From IMG/VR virus record IMGVR_UViG_3300035665_000002, positions 91,071-155,070 of that record: DNA of 64,000 bases. One strand, written 5' to 3'. This DNA is from a virus. Positions 38,002-47,800 of the stretch are shown here, in pieces. The position numbers and the translations under genes were made by a program. The number at the start of each line of letters is the position of its first letter. The stretch's first letter is position 1. The notes under the pieces are model-generated. The model had not been told where the DNA came from. It saw only the letters and a list, made by a program, of their open reading frames with translations, and did not search any database.

Positions 38002-38748
38002 TTATAAAAAATCCCTGAATAGCCTAGATACACGTGCGACGTTTCCGGCCCTATCCGGAGGAGGATCGGCGACATTCATAGGTTTCTTGATATCTTCGAT
38101 TTTAGCAACATGCACGTCTTTTGGCTTAATATATTGCAACGCATTACGGATCATGTCTGGGGTATAAGTGTATGGAATTGTTATCAAAAATATACCATAA
38201 TGTACGGCCAAATACGCCTTTGTGTGATCACGTGCAATTTGAGATTCTGGTCGAGTTCCAAAGTACCCGGACGATGCATAATGCTGTTGACCTTGGAACT
38301 CTATAGCCAACAAAAGAGCCGGAATAAATATATCAAATTCGAGAGCAGCATGAGTATCAGGATTGACGATTTTGCAGTGTCTATAGTTAAAAAGCATCTG
38401 TTCGTTAGGAAAGATCTCTTTGCATATTTCTGCGCACATTTTCTCGCCGTTGCTAGCTGTCGATGTCAGTTCGACACCAAAGGTCGCACGCTGACCTAAG
38501 TCAAATGGTTCGATACATTCTGAATCCGACGAAGAAGTATTGGTACTTAGCGGTGGTGTAGGAACATTGACATTGTCGATAGAAGTTGGCAACGGGAGCG
38601 TAAAAGTTCTCCTGGTCGGTTGCTGTCGCTCCTCAAATCTCTCGTAAGTTTCGCGATTATAACTAGAAACAATTTTGTCCATGATTCTTATGAGAATAAA
38701 TACGACAATTATCGTAATACATACAGTTATCAAGGAAGGCCAATTCAT
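38002..38748 (-). CDS. Membrane-anchored restriction-endonuclease-fold protein
   Basis: The N terminus has one hydrophobic segment (about residues 5-22), then a Pro/Ser/Thr-rich linker. The C-terminal domain (about 100-215) has ALEFDIFIP...LAIEFQGQQHY, a downstream RDHTKAYLAVHYGI and ITIPY, the order found in Vsr/PD-(D/E)XK-like nucleases with Asp and Glu-x-Gln in the active site. A membrane-tethered nuclease is unusual. Its partner or site of action is unknown. ATG at 38748 directly follows TATAAA, in an inverted repeat shared with the divergent gene. Confidence 0.78.
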   Translation of the reverse strand: MNWPSLITVCITIIVVFILIRIMDKIVSSYNRETYERFEERQQPTRRTFTLPLPTSIDNVNVPTPPLSTNTSSSDSECIEPFDLGQRATFGVELTSTASNGEKMCAEICKEIFPNEQMLFNYRHCKIVNPDTHAALEFDIFIPALLLAIEFQGQQHYASSGYFGTRPESQIARDHTKAYLAVHYGIFLITIPYTYTPDMIRNALQYIKPKDVHVAKIEDIKKPMNVADPPPDRAGNVARVSRLFRDFL

Positions 38749-38799
38749 TTTATAGACTTTTATTTTATTGCTAACACGGAAATCAAAAGTCTATAAAAT
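38747..38799. promoter_or_regulatory. Inverted pair of identical 15-base start elements
   Basis: AAAAGTCTATAAAAT occurs in inverted orientation at 38747-38761 and 38785-38799. On the minus strand it is completed to ATG (38748); on the plus strand to ATA (38798). The two divergent genes thus have the same upstream sequence and differ in the last base of the start codon. Confidence 0.8.
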
Positions 38800-39316
38800 A
38801 TCAACTTTTGCTGACTGGGAGTATTTCGGACCACCGCTACCTGACGGTTCTTTTTCGCCATATTGGCCATTGCATACATCATGGAATATTGCTATAGTTA
38901 AACAGAATATCGGTCACAATCTTGGAGATTTACGAAGAATCGTCGAAAATGGACCCTATAAAGGCCTTCCTAGAACGTTAAAATGCGCATGTCCAGGCTC
39001 TAATTGTTTGCTCGGCATATTAGACACTTATTGTGATACGCACAATATTGTTCGTATAGACGTCCCGGTGATCAATGTCGACATCGATAACAAATACATA
39101 CAACTTATACCTTATATAGCGACAGACAAGTGGCATCTGTTACTCATGAAATTTAGCATAATACGCATGAATGTATTGCGCGCTAAGATTGTAAAAGATC
39201 GTGAACGAGTGTGTGAAGCATGGGACCTGGACGATATCGAAACACTATGTGAACTAGTCACAGACACAAAGACATCATTGTGGGTAGAATTTGTTGATGC
39301 TGTAGCACGAGTATAA
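38798..39316 (+). CDS. Unknown protein, about 172 aa, ATA start
   Basis: No family recognised. There is a Cys cluster CACPGSNCLLG near residue 66. There is no in-frame ATG in the first 110 or so codons, so the start is not ATG. TATAAA leads directly into ATA at 38798, and the identical element on the other strand leads into ATG. TTG at 38768 is a weaker alternative. Confidence 0.8.
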   Translation: MSTFADWEYFGPPLPDGSFSPYWPLHTSWNIAIVKQNIGHNLGDLRRIVENGPYKGLPRTLKCACPGSNCLLGILDTYCDTHNIVRIDVPVINVDIDNKYIQLIPYIATDKWHLLLMKFSIIRMNVLRAKIVKDRERVCEAWDLDDIETLCELVTDTKTSLWVEFVDAVARV

Positions 39317-39324
39317 GATGTATT

Positions 39325-39338
39325 ATATTAATTAATAT
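39325..39338. terminator. Palindrome between convergent genes
   Basis: ATATTAATTAATAT, a perfect 14-bp palindrome 9 bases after the stop at 39316. Confidence 0.55.
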
Positions 39339-39372
39339 ATTGATATTTGACAATATCTTTTCGTTCTGCATC

Positions 39373-39888
39373 TTACACAGTGATCGCATTTCTTGCTAGT
39401 GTATCGGCCATTCCATTATAGTTATCGCCGGCGTGACCTTTTATCCATTCCCAATTGATAGTCAGCGCTAAAGAGAGTTCATCGAGCCGCATCCACAAAT
39501 CTTTATTTTTAACTGGTTGGCGTGCGGCAGTTTGCCAATTATTGACATGCCATTTTTTAATCCAAGTCGTAATACCATCCTTAACATATTTACTGTCGGT
39601 ATAAAGAATGACACTAGAGCCTGGACTTTGTTCTTTAATGTAGGAAAGAGCAGAAATAACAGCCATCATTTCCATGCGATTATTTGTGGTGTTATTTTCA
39701 TGTCCATTCATTTCAAGATGACCTTTGCCAGAAACAAAAACAACTCCCCAACCCCCGGGACCAGGATTGCCGCTACAAGCACCATCAGTATAAACCTTGA
39801 TCGGTTCAGTTGTAATCAAATCTTTTAGGGTTGACGTTTTATCAACTCTGTAAGAATTTGTATCCCTATTGTTCGATAAATAACGCAT
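39373..39888 (-). CDS. Ribonuclease HI
   Basis: Degrades RNA in RNA-DNA hybrids, for example primers. All catalytic residues are in place: Asp35 in YTDGACSGNPGPGGWG, Glu73 in NRMEM, Asp98 in YTDSKYV, His152 in KGHAGDNYN and Asp162 in MADTLA. The domain closely resembles bacterial RNase HI, suggesting acquisition from bacteria. It is 171 residues with a 28-residue N-terminal extension. The ATG at 39888 lacks the usual TATAAA element, so it may be co-transcribed with the small gene just upstream. Confidence 0.95.
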   Translation of the reverse strand: MRYLSNNRDTNSYRVDKTSTLKDLITTEPIKVYTDGACSGNPGPGGWGVVFVSGKGHLEMNGHENNTTNNRMEMMAVISALSYIKEQSPGSSVILYTDSKYVKDGITTWIKKWHVNNWQTAARQPVKNKDLWMRLDELSLALTINWEWIKGHAGDNYNGMADTLARNAITV

Positions 39889-39897
39889 ATGGATACT

Positions 39898-40032
39898 TCA
39901 TTTCAACTTGATTTTTAGAAATATCTCTCCATCCCCTGAAGCTAAAAATCCCACTAGAAGCGCCACCGCTGCGAACCTTCTTAAACGAATGGGACGCTGT
40001 AATGGACGATGGAAGTAACTCGTAAGTGACAT
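39898..40032 (-). CDS. Small protein, 44 aa, with hydrophobic segment
   Basis: ATG at 40032 directly follows CGATAAAA, a good match to the start element used across the window. The product begins MSLTSYFHRPLQRP, is Arg-rich, then has a hydrophobic stretch FAAVALLVGFLAS and a short charged end. It stops 9 bases before the RNase HI start, so the two may share a transcript. Short length makes this tentative. Confidence 0.5.
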   Translation of the reverse strand: MSLTSYFHRPLQRPIRLRRFAAVALLVGFLASGDGEIFLKIKLK

Positions 40033-40266
40033 TTTTATCGCTCACGACACAGTCCAGGTAATTGTGTTGCTGATTTTAAAGTTCTCTTTTTCCTTCGCAG
40101 AGTTTTGTGTGGTGTTGTACATTGTGAACGTCAACGAGAGTACTCGCAGAACCGTACCTTAACTACCGCGGCAAAGTGACGACATTTCATACATATCAAC
40201 CAATTCAGGACACGTATATCTAAAAATTGTATATTTCTATATGCAAGAGAAATGTATGTGAATAAA
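40033..40266. other. Intergenic stretch without a clear gene
   Basis: No convincing frame on either strand. It contains an intron-like string (CAG/GTAATT ... TTTTTCCTTCGCAG near 40057-40100) with no exons that would make sense of it. The next start element is GAATAAAATG at 40261. Confidence 0.4.
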
Positions 40267-40770
40267 ATGATTACCAAAGTCGCGGGTGTTTTGGCCGTGC
40301 ATGACGAGGACGACAGAGTCAGTATAATCTTGACAAAGTGTGAAAATGGATATGGAATACCAAAACATAATCTCGAAAAACATCAATGGAGCCTGGTGTT
40401 TTCGGCACTTAAAGTACTACAAAAATCAACGCTAGGGACGTTAAAAATAACGTCGGAGACGAAATTCGATTCCCTCGTTTGTGGTGATTTATACGTACTT
40501 TTCGTACATATTTCAGACACTACATACGAATCCATGTGCTTGTCCATGATCAGAAATTGGGTGCGTAATGATCTACGGTCATTGAAGTCTAGCGATAGCT
40601 TTGACGATACGATTAAACGTTATTACTTAGTACCAGAAACGAAGTTTTTATCGAGCGTAGATGAAAATCCATGTTTTGTTATTGATCCAAAAAGTTTGGA
40701 GTTGATCAAAAATATAGAAAAAGAATTTTTTTATAAAAAGACACAGAATGTCAAAATGTCCGGTCTGTAA
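40267..40770 (+). CDS. Nudix-fold-like protein lacking the catalytic box
   Basis: The N-terminal part (VAGVLAVHDEDDRVSIILTK...GYGIPKHNLEKHQWSLVFSAL) follows the strand-helix order of a Nudix domain, with GIPKH where GGK is expected and a helix at the Nudix-box position, but without the REXXEE residues. It may be an inactive relative of the 31921 gene product. This is inference from pattern. ATG at 40267 directly follows AATAAA and is preferred over ATG at 40252. Its end overlaps the next gene by 23 bases. Confidence 0.72.
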   Translation: MITKVAGVLAVHDEDDRVSIILTKCENGYGIPKHNLEKHQWSLVFSALKVLQKSTLGTLKITSETKFDSLVCGDLYVLFVHISDTTYESMCLSMIRNWVRNDLRSLKSSDSFDDTIKRYYLVPETKFLSSVDENPCFVIDPKSLELIKNIEKEFFYKKTQNVKMSGL

Positions 40771-41791
40771 TGTTACCTATGTTGCCGACAAATCTTGGAT
40801 TGGATGTTCAGTTCACGGTATCGATGCGGATTTTTTTAAGGCGTGGGTTTTGGCGGCGCCACCAAAAGAGTCAGTTTCAATTGGAGAATTGTTAGCTAGG
40901 TGTCGCATGGACGCAATGTTACACAATCATACGACTGTATTCGACAGGGCTTCCGGAGCGAAAGATTTGCGCGTTCCACAAAGTCTCATAAAGAAGACAG
41001 AAGACCTGAAAAGGTACGTAAAAATGGGTCTAGCCTGTGTTGAAAAAAATTGGATCCGTGATATTTTCGAGGATTTTGACAAAGTCATTCACAGGATTAG
41101 TCAGAATTTATATGACATGTATTTGGAGGATTCTGACTTCGAGAAAAAACTCTTCTCTAGGGCTAGGAAACATTTCGATAAAGCGTTTAACAGCGTTGAA
41201 AACTCTGGATGTTATGCCTCTGTTCTCAGAGATCTAATGAAGTATTTATCTGAGGAAAATCTTACTACAGATCCTTATGCTGACATGAAGGACAAGATCA
41301 AGGCTAGACTAGATGAGATTCGTGGACAGGGAAAGTATCCCAGCCGCGCATCTACGCGGCGCGCAACGTCTCCACGACCAGTCGAAACCCTCGCACCAGA
41401 CCACATTTTTACACTGGAAGCTCCCGTCCCGCGAGATGCCATCGATACACAAATACGTCAAACACTTCAAGAGCGCCAAAATGCACGAGCGGGAATGGCG
41501 AGACCGTACGAAGGACGTCCTCCAGTATTCGGATCAACAGTGCGAAATGCTGGATTTCCACATGCTTCTCCAGCGACTCCATATGAAGGAACTCCTATAT
41601 TCCGAGACAGTCCTGGAGGGTTTGGATATCTACAAGGTACTGGTCGTATTCCTAAGGGTGTTAAAGATGGTGCAACGTACGAAGAGATCCGCGAAGCCAT
41701 CCGGAACGAATTGAACGAACGCCGACGACGCCCTGCAGAGGGTAAAGCTTTTGACGTCAAAAATCCATTTCGTATCGTGAGATCTGCATAG
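40748..41791 (+). CDS. Protein with N-terminal zinc motif and disordered tail, 347 aa
   Basis: The N terminus MSKCPVCNVTY...WIGCSVHG has a CxxC...CxxH arrangement likely to hold a zinc ion. The middle is helical and charged. The last 150 residues are Pro/Arg/Gly-rich with repeated AT-PYEG motifs (ARPYEGRPPVFG, ATPYEGTPIF). No family recognised. The start overlaps the end of the preceding gene; TATAAAAAG lies 15 bases upstream. Confidence 0.8.
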   Translation: MSKCPVCNVTYVADKSWIGCSVHGIDADFFKAWVLAAPPKESVSIGELLARCRMDAMLHNHTTVFDRASGAKDLRVPQSLIKKTEDLKRYVKMGLACVEKNWIRDIFEDFDKVIHRISQNLYDMYLEDSDFEKKLFSRARKHFDKAFNSVENSGCYASVLRDLMKYLSEENLTTDPYADMKDKIKARLDEIRGQGKYPSRASTRRATSPRPVETLAPDHIFTLEAPVPRDAIDTQIRQTLQERQNARAGMARPYEGRPPVFGSTVRNAGFPHASPATPYEGTPIFRDSPGGFGYLQGTGRIPKGVKDGATYEEIREAIRNELNERRRRPAEGKAFDVKNPFRIVRSA

Positions 41792-41809
41792 CTCATTGCT
41801 AATGAAAAT

Positions 41810-41824
41810 AAAATCATTGATTTT
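41810..41824. terminator. Inverted repeat between convergent genes
   Basis: AAAATC, loop ATT, GATTTT, about 20 bases after the stop at 41791. Confidence 0.5.
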
Positions 41825-41842
41825 TTAATTAAGTCGTTATTG

Positions 41843-43621
41843 TTAAAAATAGCTTGTGTTTTTTCCAGATCCTTGGACATCTTTGAAGATTGAATGTTCT
41901 AGAATTTTTTCGGCTGTAATGCGCTCAGATGGATTTATTTTTAACATCTCTTTTATTAGTCCAATAAATGCATATATTTGGGGTGTGTTGGCTCCTTCGT
42001 CTGAAGAATAATGTGCTTCTAGAGGAGACGGCCTGGGGTATGCTTTAGCGACTAGATCTTTGTATTTAGGATTCTTTATATCAGATTCTTTATACGGTCC
42101 AAAGAACATTCCAATCCTATCCAAATAGTCTCTAGCACTTGGTGTCTTTTTTCCGACATACATACTACCCATGCCACAAATGGGATCGATGAAATAATGT
42201 CCGTTGCCCAGAATCTCCAAAAGTGAACAGCCCAGTCCCCAAATGTCAACGGCCGATGTCCACGGAATCTTGTGCTCATCGTCAATCATATGTACTTCTG
42301 GTGCTCTGTAATCTGGAGACATTATCATCCATGTACCAACAGGCTTATCACTAGAAAGACCGAAGTCACAGAGAACTGCCGTTTTTGCCACAGTTTCAAC
42401 AGAAACTGCACCAAAACCAGAGATAGTTCTTCTGAGTAATATGTTCTGATTTTTTATATCGCCATGCACAAAGCCGTTTTTGTGTATATTTGCAAGCGTT
42501 TTAGCCACTGTATATGCGATATTTTTCGCCACTTTCATGCGCCCAAATGCTGATCGTGGAAGCAAACTTTCTGTTTTTTCAAACAGACTATACGCGGAGC
42601 CTCCAGGAATCTTTTCCATAACTAAAAAGAGCATAACTGAAAATGTTGGAGAACGTTTACGACCAGTATCGTCAGTATATTCAATAGGTGATTTAAATAT
42701 TACACCAAAGAAACAAACATTTTTAACGATATCGTCCTTGACAATGCTCGCTATTTTGTTACCGCGAACATATTCTATATATAGATTTATACAGAACTGA
42801 TCGCCGTTTAATACTCCGTCATCGAGAACAAAACGATCTTCTAGTTGAGTCTTGGCAGCATATCTGATACCGTTAGTTTCTCCCATGGAAAAAACATTAC
42901 CCGAAACACCTACTCCAAGACTTCCTTTGAGCTTCATAGTAGATATGGTGTTAATGTTGCAATCACATTCTTTCAAGATTCCAAATTCATCTATATTTTT
43001 TCTCAGATCGTCATTGGCCAAAATAAGAGGATAGTGTTTATTTCTGATGGTAAAATGCCTGGCGATTGCGGTTCCGTCGGCAAGTAGGATGCGTGTTTTG
43101 TCCGAACAGACACCCCTTCGTGACGTCGATGCGAATGCATCCTCAAACTTTTTCATCTCGGTAATTTCGGACGTATCGACCTCTGTATCGAGAGTTTTGA
43201 ACACTTCTTGGAAGGATTTTTCACGTTCAATTGGTGAGAGTGTTCTACGTTCTGGGGATTTTCTAGCTGCCGCAGCGGGCTCAAATTTGATACCGTTCTT
43301 GAATCTCGCCTTTAGTCTAATATTGACGTGTTCCGTGTCCTCTGAACATTTTAAACATGATATGATTTTGCGAGCTTCAGACTCATTTGTGCATCTGTTA
43401 GCACCACATAAACATTTGGTACATTGATACCAGAACGTGTCGGTCGAAAGTTCTTTGGTCTCTTTTTCGAGACTCGTTTCCGTCCACCATCTAACCGCAT
43501 CGGCATATCCGTCAATCTTGGTAAGATGTTCTACAAAGTCCGGAACATTTAATGCTCCTCCGTGTGCATAAACTATCCTTGCGATCGCCCTTATACTGAT
43601 CTCCTGCTCTGAACATGCCAT
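41843..43621 (-). CDS. Serine/threonine protein kinase
   Basis: 592 residues. The kinase domain fills the C-terminal two thirds: glycine loop GVGVSGNVFSMG (about residue 235), AAKTQ Lys, catalytic loop HGDIKNQNIL (about 387; HGD replaces HRD), DFGLS (about 418), APEV and DIWGLGCSLLEIL. All key residues are present, so it should be active. The N-terminal 200 residues include a Cys cluster (CTKCLCGANRC...CLKC) that may bind zinc. Substrates are unknown. ATG at 43621 directly follows AATAAA. Confidence 0.93.
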   Translation of the reverse strand: MACSEQEISIRAIARIVYAHGGALNVPDFVEHLTKIDGYADAVRWWTETSLEKETKELSTDTFWYQCTKCLCGANRCTNESEARKIISCLKCSEDTEHVNIRLKARFKNGIKFEPAAAARKSPERRTLSPIEREKSFQEVFKTLDTEVDTSEITEMKKFEDAFASTSRRGVCSDKTRILLADGTAIARHFTIRNKHYPLILANDDLRKNIDEFGILKECDCNINTISTMKLKGSLGVGVSGNVFSMGETNGIRYAAKTQLEDRFVLDDGVLNGDQFCINLYIEYVRGNKIASIVKDDIVKNVCFFGVIFKSPIEYTDDTGRKRSPTFSVMLFLVMEKIPGGSAYSLFEKTESLLPRSAFGRMKVAKNIAYTVAKTLANIHKNGFVHGDIKNQNILLRRTISGFGAVSVETVAKTAVLCDFGLSSDKPVGTWMIMSPDYRAPEVHMIDDEHKIPWTSAVDIWGLGCSLLEILGNGHYFIDPICGMGSMYVGKKTPSARDYLDRIGMFFGPYKESDIKNPKYKDLVAKAYPRPSPLEAHYSSDEGANTPQIYAFIGLIKEMLKINPSERITAEKILEHSIFKDVQGSGKNTSYF

Positions 43622-43650
43622 TTTATTAAAAATAAAAATATGCCTATATA

Positions 43651-44298
43651 TTAGAAAGGTTTTAGACATTCTAATATTTCATTATAAATTTCCCTCGCTT
43701 TTGGAACATGTATCCGTTCAAAAAGATTCATATTTGGTGCGAATCTTCTCACTAATATCCGACATTCGTCAGTCCACAGTAAAGTTGCATACGTTATTTC
43801 TGTTGCTCCAATTATGCCAGCAGTATAATTTACCTGATGTAAATGATCTATGAATATCGGATCTTTGTCATGTGCTGCAATCGCTATGTTAGAGCGATAT
43901 TGACTAGAAATTATTTTTATTTCTAAGATTCCAAGTTTACCGTCTGGGAGCGTATATATGCCATCCGGTGATGCTCTCATCCATGGATATTTCTTCGATA
44001 TTGCCATGCCTACTTGTTCAAATTCAACGCCAGTTTTCAATGAAATGTACTTTCTAACGACGTCTTCGCCGACTAGACCTCGTATAATAGGTGTCGTCAT
44101 ATCCAGGCTTCGTGGGTGAATTATACCGGCTATAGCTTCTTCTCTCGTCATGTATCTAGAAGCGCCGATAGCAGCACTTATGACACTTCCACCTATACAT
44201 CTATGCTTATGCCATTCTGGCGATCCCTGTTTGAATCCATAAATATATGCGTCGCTCGTTTCTCGCACTAGCCATTTACTGTCTGGTAAAGTGTCCAT
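43651..44298 (-). CDS. YqaJ-type (lambda exonuclease-like) viral recombinase
   Basis: Predicted 5'-3' DNA exonuclease for recombination and end processing. The YqaJ signature is clear: QGSPEWHKHRCIGGSVISAAIG near the N terminus, ASPDGIY and then ILEIKI (Asp and Glu-x-Lys of the PD-(D/E)XK site), and a C-terminal HQVNYTAGI helix carrying the Gln. Length 215 residues is typical. ATG follows AATAAAAATA. Confidence 0.92.
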   Translation of the reverse strand: MDTLPDSKWLVRETSDAYIYGFKQGSPEWHKHRCIGGSVISAAIGASRYMTREEAIAGIIHPRSLDMTTPIIRGLVGEDVVRKYISLKTGVEFEQVGMAISKKYPWMRASPDGIYTLPDGKLGILEIKIISSQYRSNIAIAAHDKDPIFIDHLHQVNYTAGIIGATEITYATLLWTDECRILVRRFAPNMNLFERIHVPKAREIYNEILECLKPF

Positions 44299-44364
44299 TA
44301 TTTTTATTCAATTGAACAAATGACCATGTCAAAAAGACCCCTTATAGAGATATGTATACTTAGT

Positions 44365-44740
44365 GTAACTTTATTTATATTAATTAATATAATAATATAG
44401 TTTTAAAAAATACACATTTGAAAGAGGGGTGTTGTTTTTAAGAGGGGGTGTTTATTTTTAAGTGTCAATTATTTTATAAATTTGGATGTCAATTATATAA
44501 TAATTATTATAAATATAACATAACTATGGTATTTTTAAGTATATTTTAAAAAAGCATTGATTTTCAATTGACATTCAATTGACACCCATTTTTGTGACCT
44601 TTAACTTATGTTAAAATCACCGATAATTTACTTTATGATAAATAATCTCATCGAGTCATTGACACTTACGAATGTCAATGGGGTACCCATTTGTGGTGAT
44701 TTTTATTGGTGTAGAATCGATTTGTGGGATTTTTTGACAA
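44365..44740 (-). repeat. Interspersed intergenic repeat, copy 3 (inverted)
   Basis: Same orientation as copy 2 and very similar, including the TTATATTAATTAATATAA palindrome at 44375-44392, the G-rich arms and the TTGACA-rich core. It lies between divergent genes (44298 and 44875). Confidence 0.88.
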
Positions 44741-44874
44741 ATATTTTTGTCATGAAAAAGTGATGTCCGTGCAAAATATGATTAAAAGACGCACAAAAAT
44801 GGTATTATGAATGCTAAAAATTATACCCGTGGAAGACTGTAAAGCTCGAATACAAAATATCTATATAGTATAAA

Positions 44875-47800
44875 ATGTCAGAAGATTCATTAAAATCTTA
44901 TGAGACTGATAAGTCGTTGTGCAGTTTGCGTATCGAGTCTTTGCGGTGTTCTGGAGAGAATGCACAGGTAAAATATATTGTCGCTTTCAATCAGCCTCCG
45001 GTTCAGCGTGCTGTCACAGGTATAGATATTTACCGATTGATGATTGCCAGGTGTTCTAACGATGATGCATTTGGAACGTCGAAGACGGAGATGAACATTG
45101 GTGTTATCGGTTATAGCGGACACGTCGAGTCTACAGAAGAAGTGTCTGATGAAATACGGCAAGTTGTCGAGGATTGTGTCTGTATGTTCAACGTCACTGA
45201 CGCTAAGGGAAACGATCTATATATAACGCCTACTTCACTCCGCGACGTTGGCACGGAAGGACCCATTTATATATGTTCACGTATCCCTAAATTTGCTATC
45301 AAACACCTACCGATGACTAGAGCCGTTTCGATAGTTCCATTTGTGGATACGGTCCGTGCAATCAGTAACATAGGTGACGAAAATTTTCCACTGGCTGCTG
45401 GTAAGATCATCAAGAAAAACCTGTCTATACCGAACATTACAGAGAGTGCTGAACTCTGCACACTCATGTTGACGATAGCCAAAAAAGACCGAACCCCAAC
45501 TCGTTTTCCAGATGCATCGTTACAAGAACTGGTATGTTTCTCACGCAAGGTAATTAAGTCCATTAACAATGCCAAGAATTACGAAAAAACCATCAATACA
45601 AACGTGATGAATGGACTTTACGAAGCTTTCGGAGCAGAAACAATGACAGTAATTGAAGAGTACCTGGAACAAGAGAATTTTCACATATCCATGTTTTACG
45701 AAAATGATCACTCTGACGCCTGGTATGTGGATACTATGCGAACGATTGCCGTGAGTATTTTTTCAAACGATCACAAGCGGTGTAAAATGTGCCACGGACG
45801 AGGTCTACGACAACTTCCTGGCGATCGCTTTAAGTACGATGGATCTTTGTCTTCGAGTAAAATCTCGAATCTTACACAAATACGTCTAGTTGCAACGCTT
45901 TTAACTGGTGTCGAAAGTCCATTTACTTATCTACTTGCAAGAGTTCCAAAGGCGGACCAAGACTATATAAAACATGTTATCGGTGACAATCCCGATGTCG
46001 ACGAAAACGGCTACATAATCGATATAAGTCGTATCAAAATGACAGTGGTACTTGAATCTACTACATGGTTCGCTATATCGACAGATATCAAGAGTTCTAA
46101 ATACGAAGAACTGTCAATCGAAGACATGATAGATCACGTATACCAAGAACATCAGAGCGATCTGTTATTGCCTCCGCTGATTCCCACGTTCGCAGACATT
46201 TTAAAACATTTGGCACCAACAACAAAAATGACGCGTAGCCATATCGATGCGATGGTCAATTTTGTTACCAAATGTAAGAGCATCGACTTGCATATTATAC
46301 GTTCATCAGTACTTTTGCCATGGTCATGGACATGTTTACGAGAACCTCCTGCACGATATGTAAACTATCTCGTACGTAAAAATTACAACGAGTCTCTCGA
46401 TTTGGCCGAAGCACGTCTAATGTGTGCTATAGATGCGTTTTATCTCGAAGGTACGTATGATGCGATGGAGACCTTTGCGACGAATACAAAGATATTGTCA
46501 CGAAACGAAGCTTTCGATAATATTTGTCTTCCAGAACCAGTACTTCCGTACAAATTCCAAGTTGATTATCTAAACAAACTTCTTGCTATGATGATGAAGG
46601 ATATCGATAACCATCGCGACGAGCATGTAGACGAAGACGAAGACGTTTTTGTCGGTACGGCTGAGGATCCTGGAGTAAAAGTAAGTCTCGATGGATTATT
46701 GTTAGAGTTAGGGTTTGATGCTGATAATTTCGACAAAGCTACTCCAGAAATATTAGCATACACTGAGCGTTTATGTGTGGATATGACCAATGTTACCGGT
46801 ATTGACTGTAAGCGTGTTCTTTTTAGTTACGCGTGCAGGAAAACTCGCTCATATCGCTCCGCGACGATGGTAAACGCATTTAACTCAACAATATCGCATA
46901 TCGTTGCATCGATAGCACTAATTCTTACACGTCGTAAATATCGTTCGATCGATACGACGATGTCTGATAATTATACAGCAGTATTCACACAACTTATGTC
47001 TATGTCACCTGAAATGAACGGATCGCCACTTGCCGCATTCGATCGTGACGTGCGTGAAGAGAGTATTTCGCCCACCCAGTTCGAGACTGACAGTCAATTA
47101 TCATCGAGTTTCACTAGCGAACTGTCGCCTACGCGTTCTGGTACTAGAGATATCGTTATGTGTGATATCTGTGTTATACGAATGTTGTGCACGCGTTTGA
47201 GTTCCTCGCAGCAAATATCCATCGCTCAAAATACAAGTACCATCGATCTTGGATTTTTGCGTCCAATTGCAGGATCCGGGAAAACGACCGTTGTAAAGAT
47301 GGCTGCGAGTCTCATACGCATCGTTAAAGAAACCTTTCCCGCTCGCCTACCGAGACACAATTTTGAAATCCTCGACGTATGTGATCAACCGCTCGTAAGA
47401 TCGGAGATGTACGAAGCAATGCTTGCACTGGGTTCTGGAGTCGCACGAGCGTCTATAGCGAACATCGACGAAGCTGGAAAGATCAAGATCGAATCGAACT
47501 TTAAGGTCAAGGAAACTACCGAAATTGGAGGTCGGCGTGTAACCATCGAGGTCGAACCTGGTTTTAAGTGCAATTCCAGGGACATTTTCATAATGGGCTC
47601 GAACGTACTAGTGGCATACATTCTTGGTCGCAGAGACGGCGGTAGTACGAGTATCGATTCAGAAGGTTCATGGTTCGGAAATCCAAAGGCATTCGTATTT
47701 TTCGATGAGTTCTGTGCAAAGATCGGTAATCGTGGAGCATCTAGGGCATTGGGACTTTCTAATGGACGTCAAGAATTGGTCATTAAAGCTTTCAAGGAGT

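Noticed and set aside
39373-39888. Idea that RNase HI starts at a non-ATG codon
   Set aside because: It has a normal ATG and a complete N terminus; only the upstream element is missing.
40057-40100. Intron-like string: CAG/GTAATT, a CTGAT branch-like site and TTCTCTTTTTCCTTCGCAG
   Set aside because: No plus-strand frames on either side would join into a protein; most likely chance in a short non-coding stretch.
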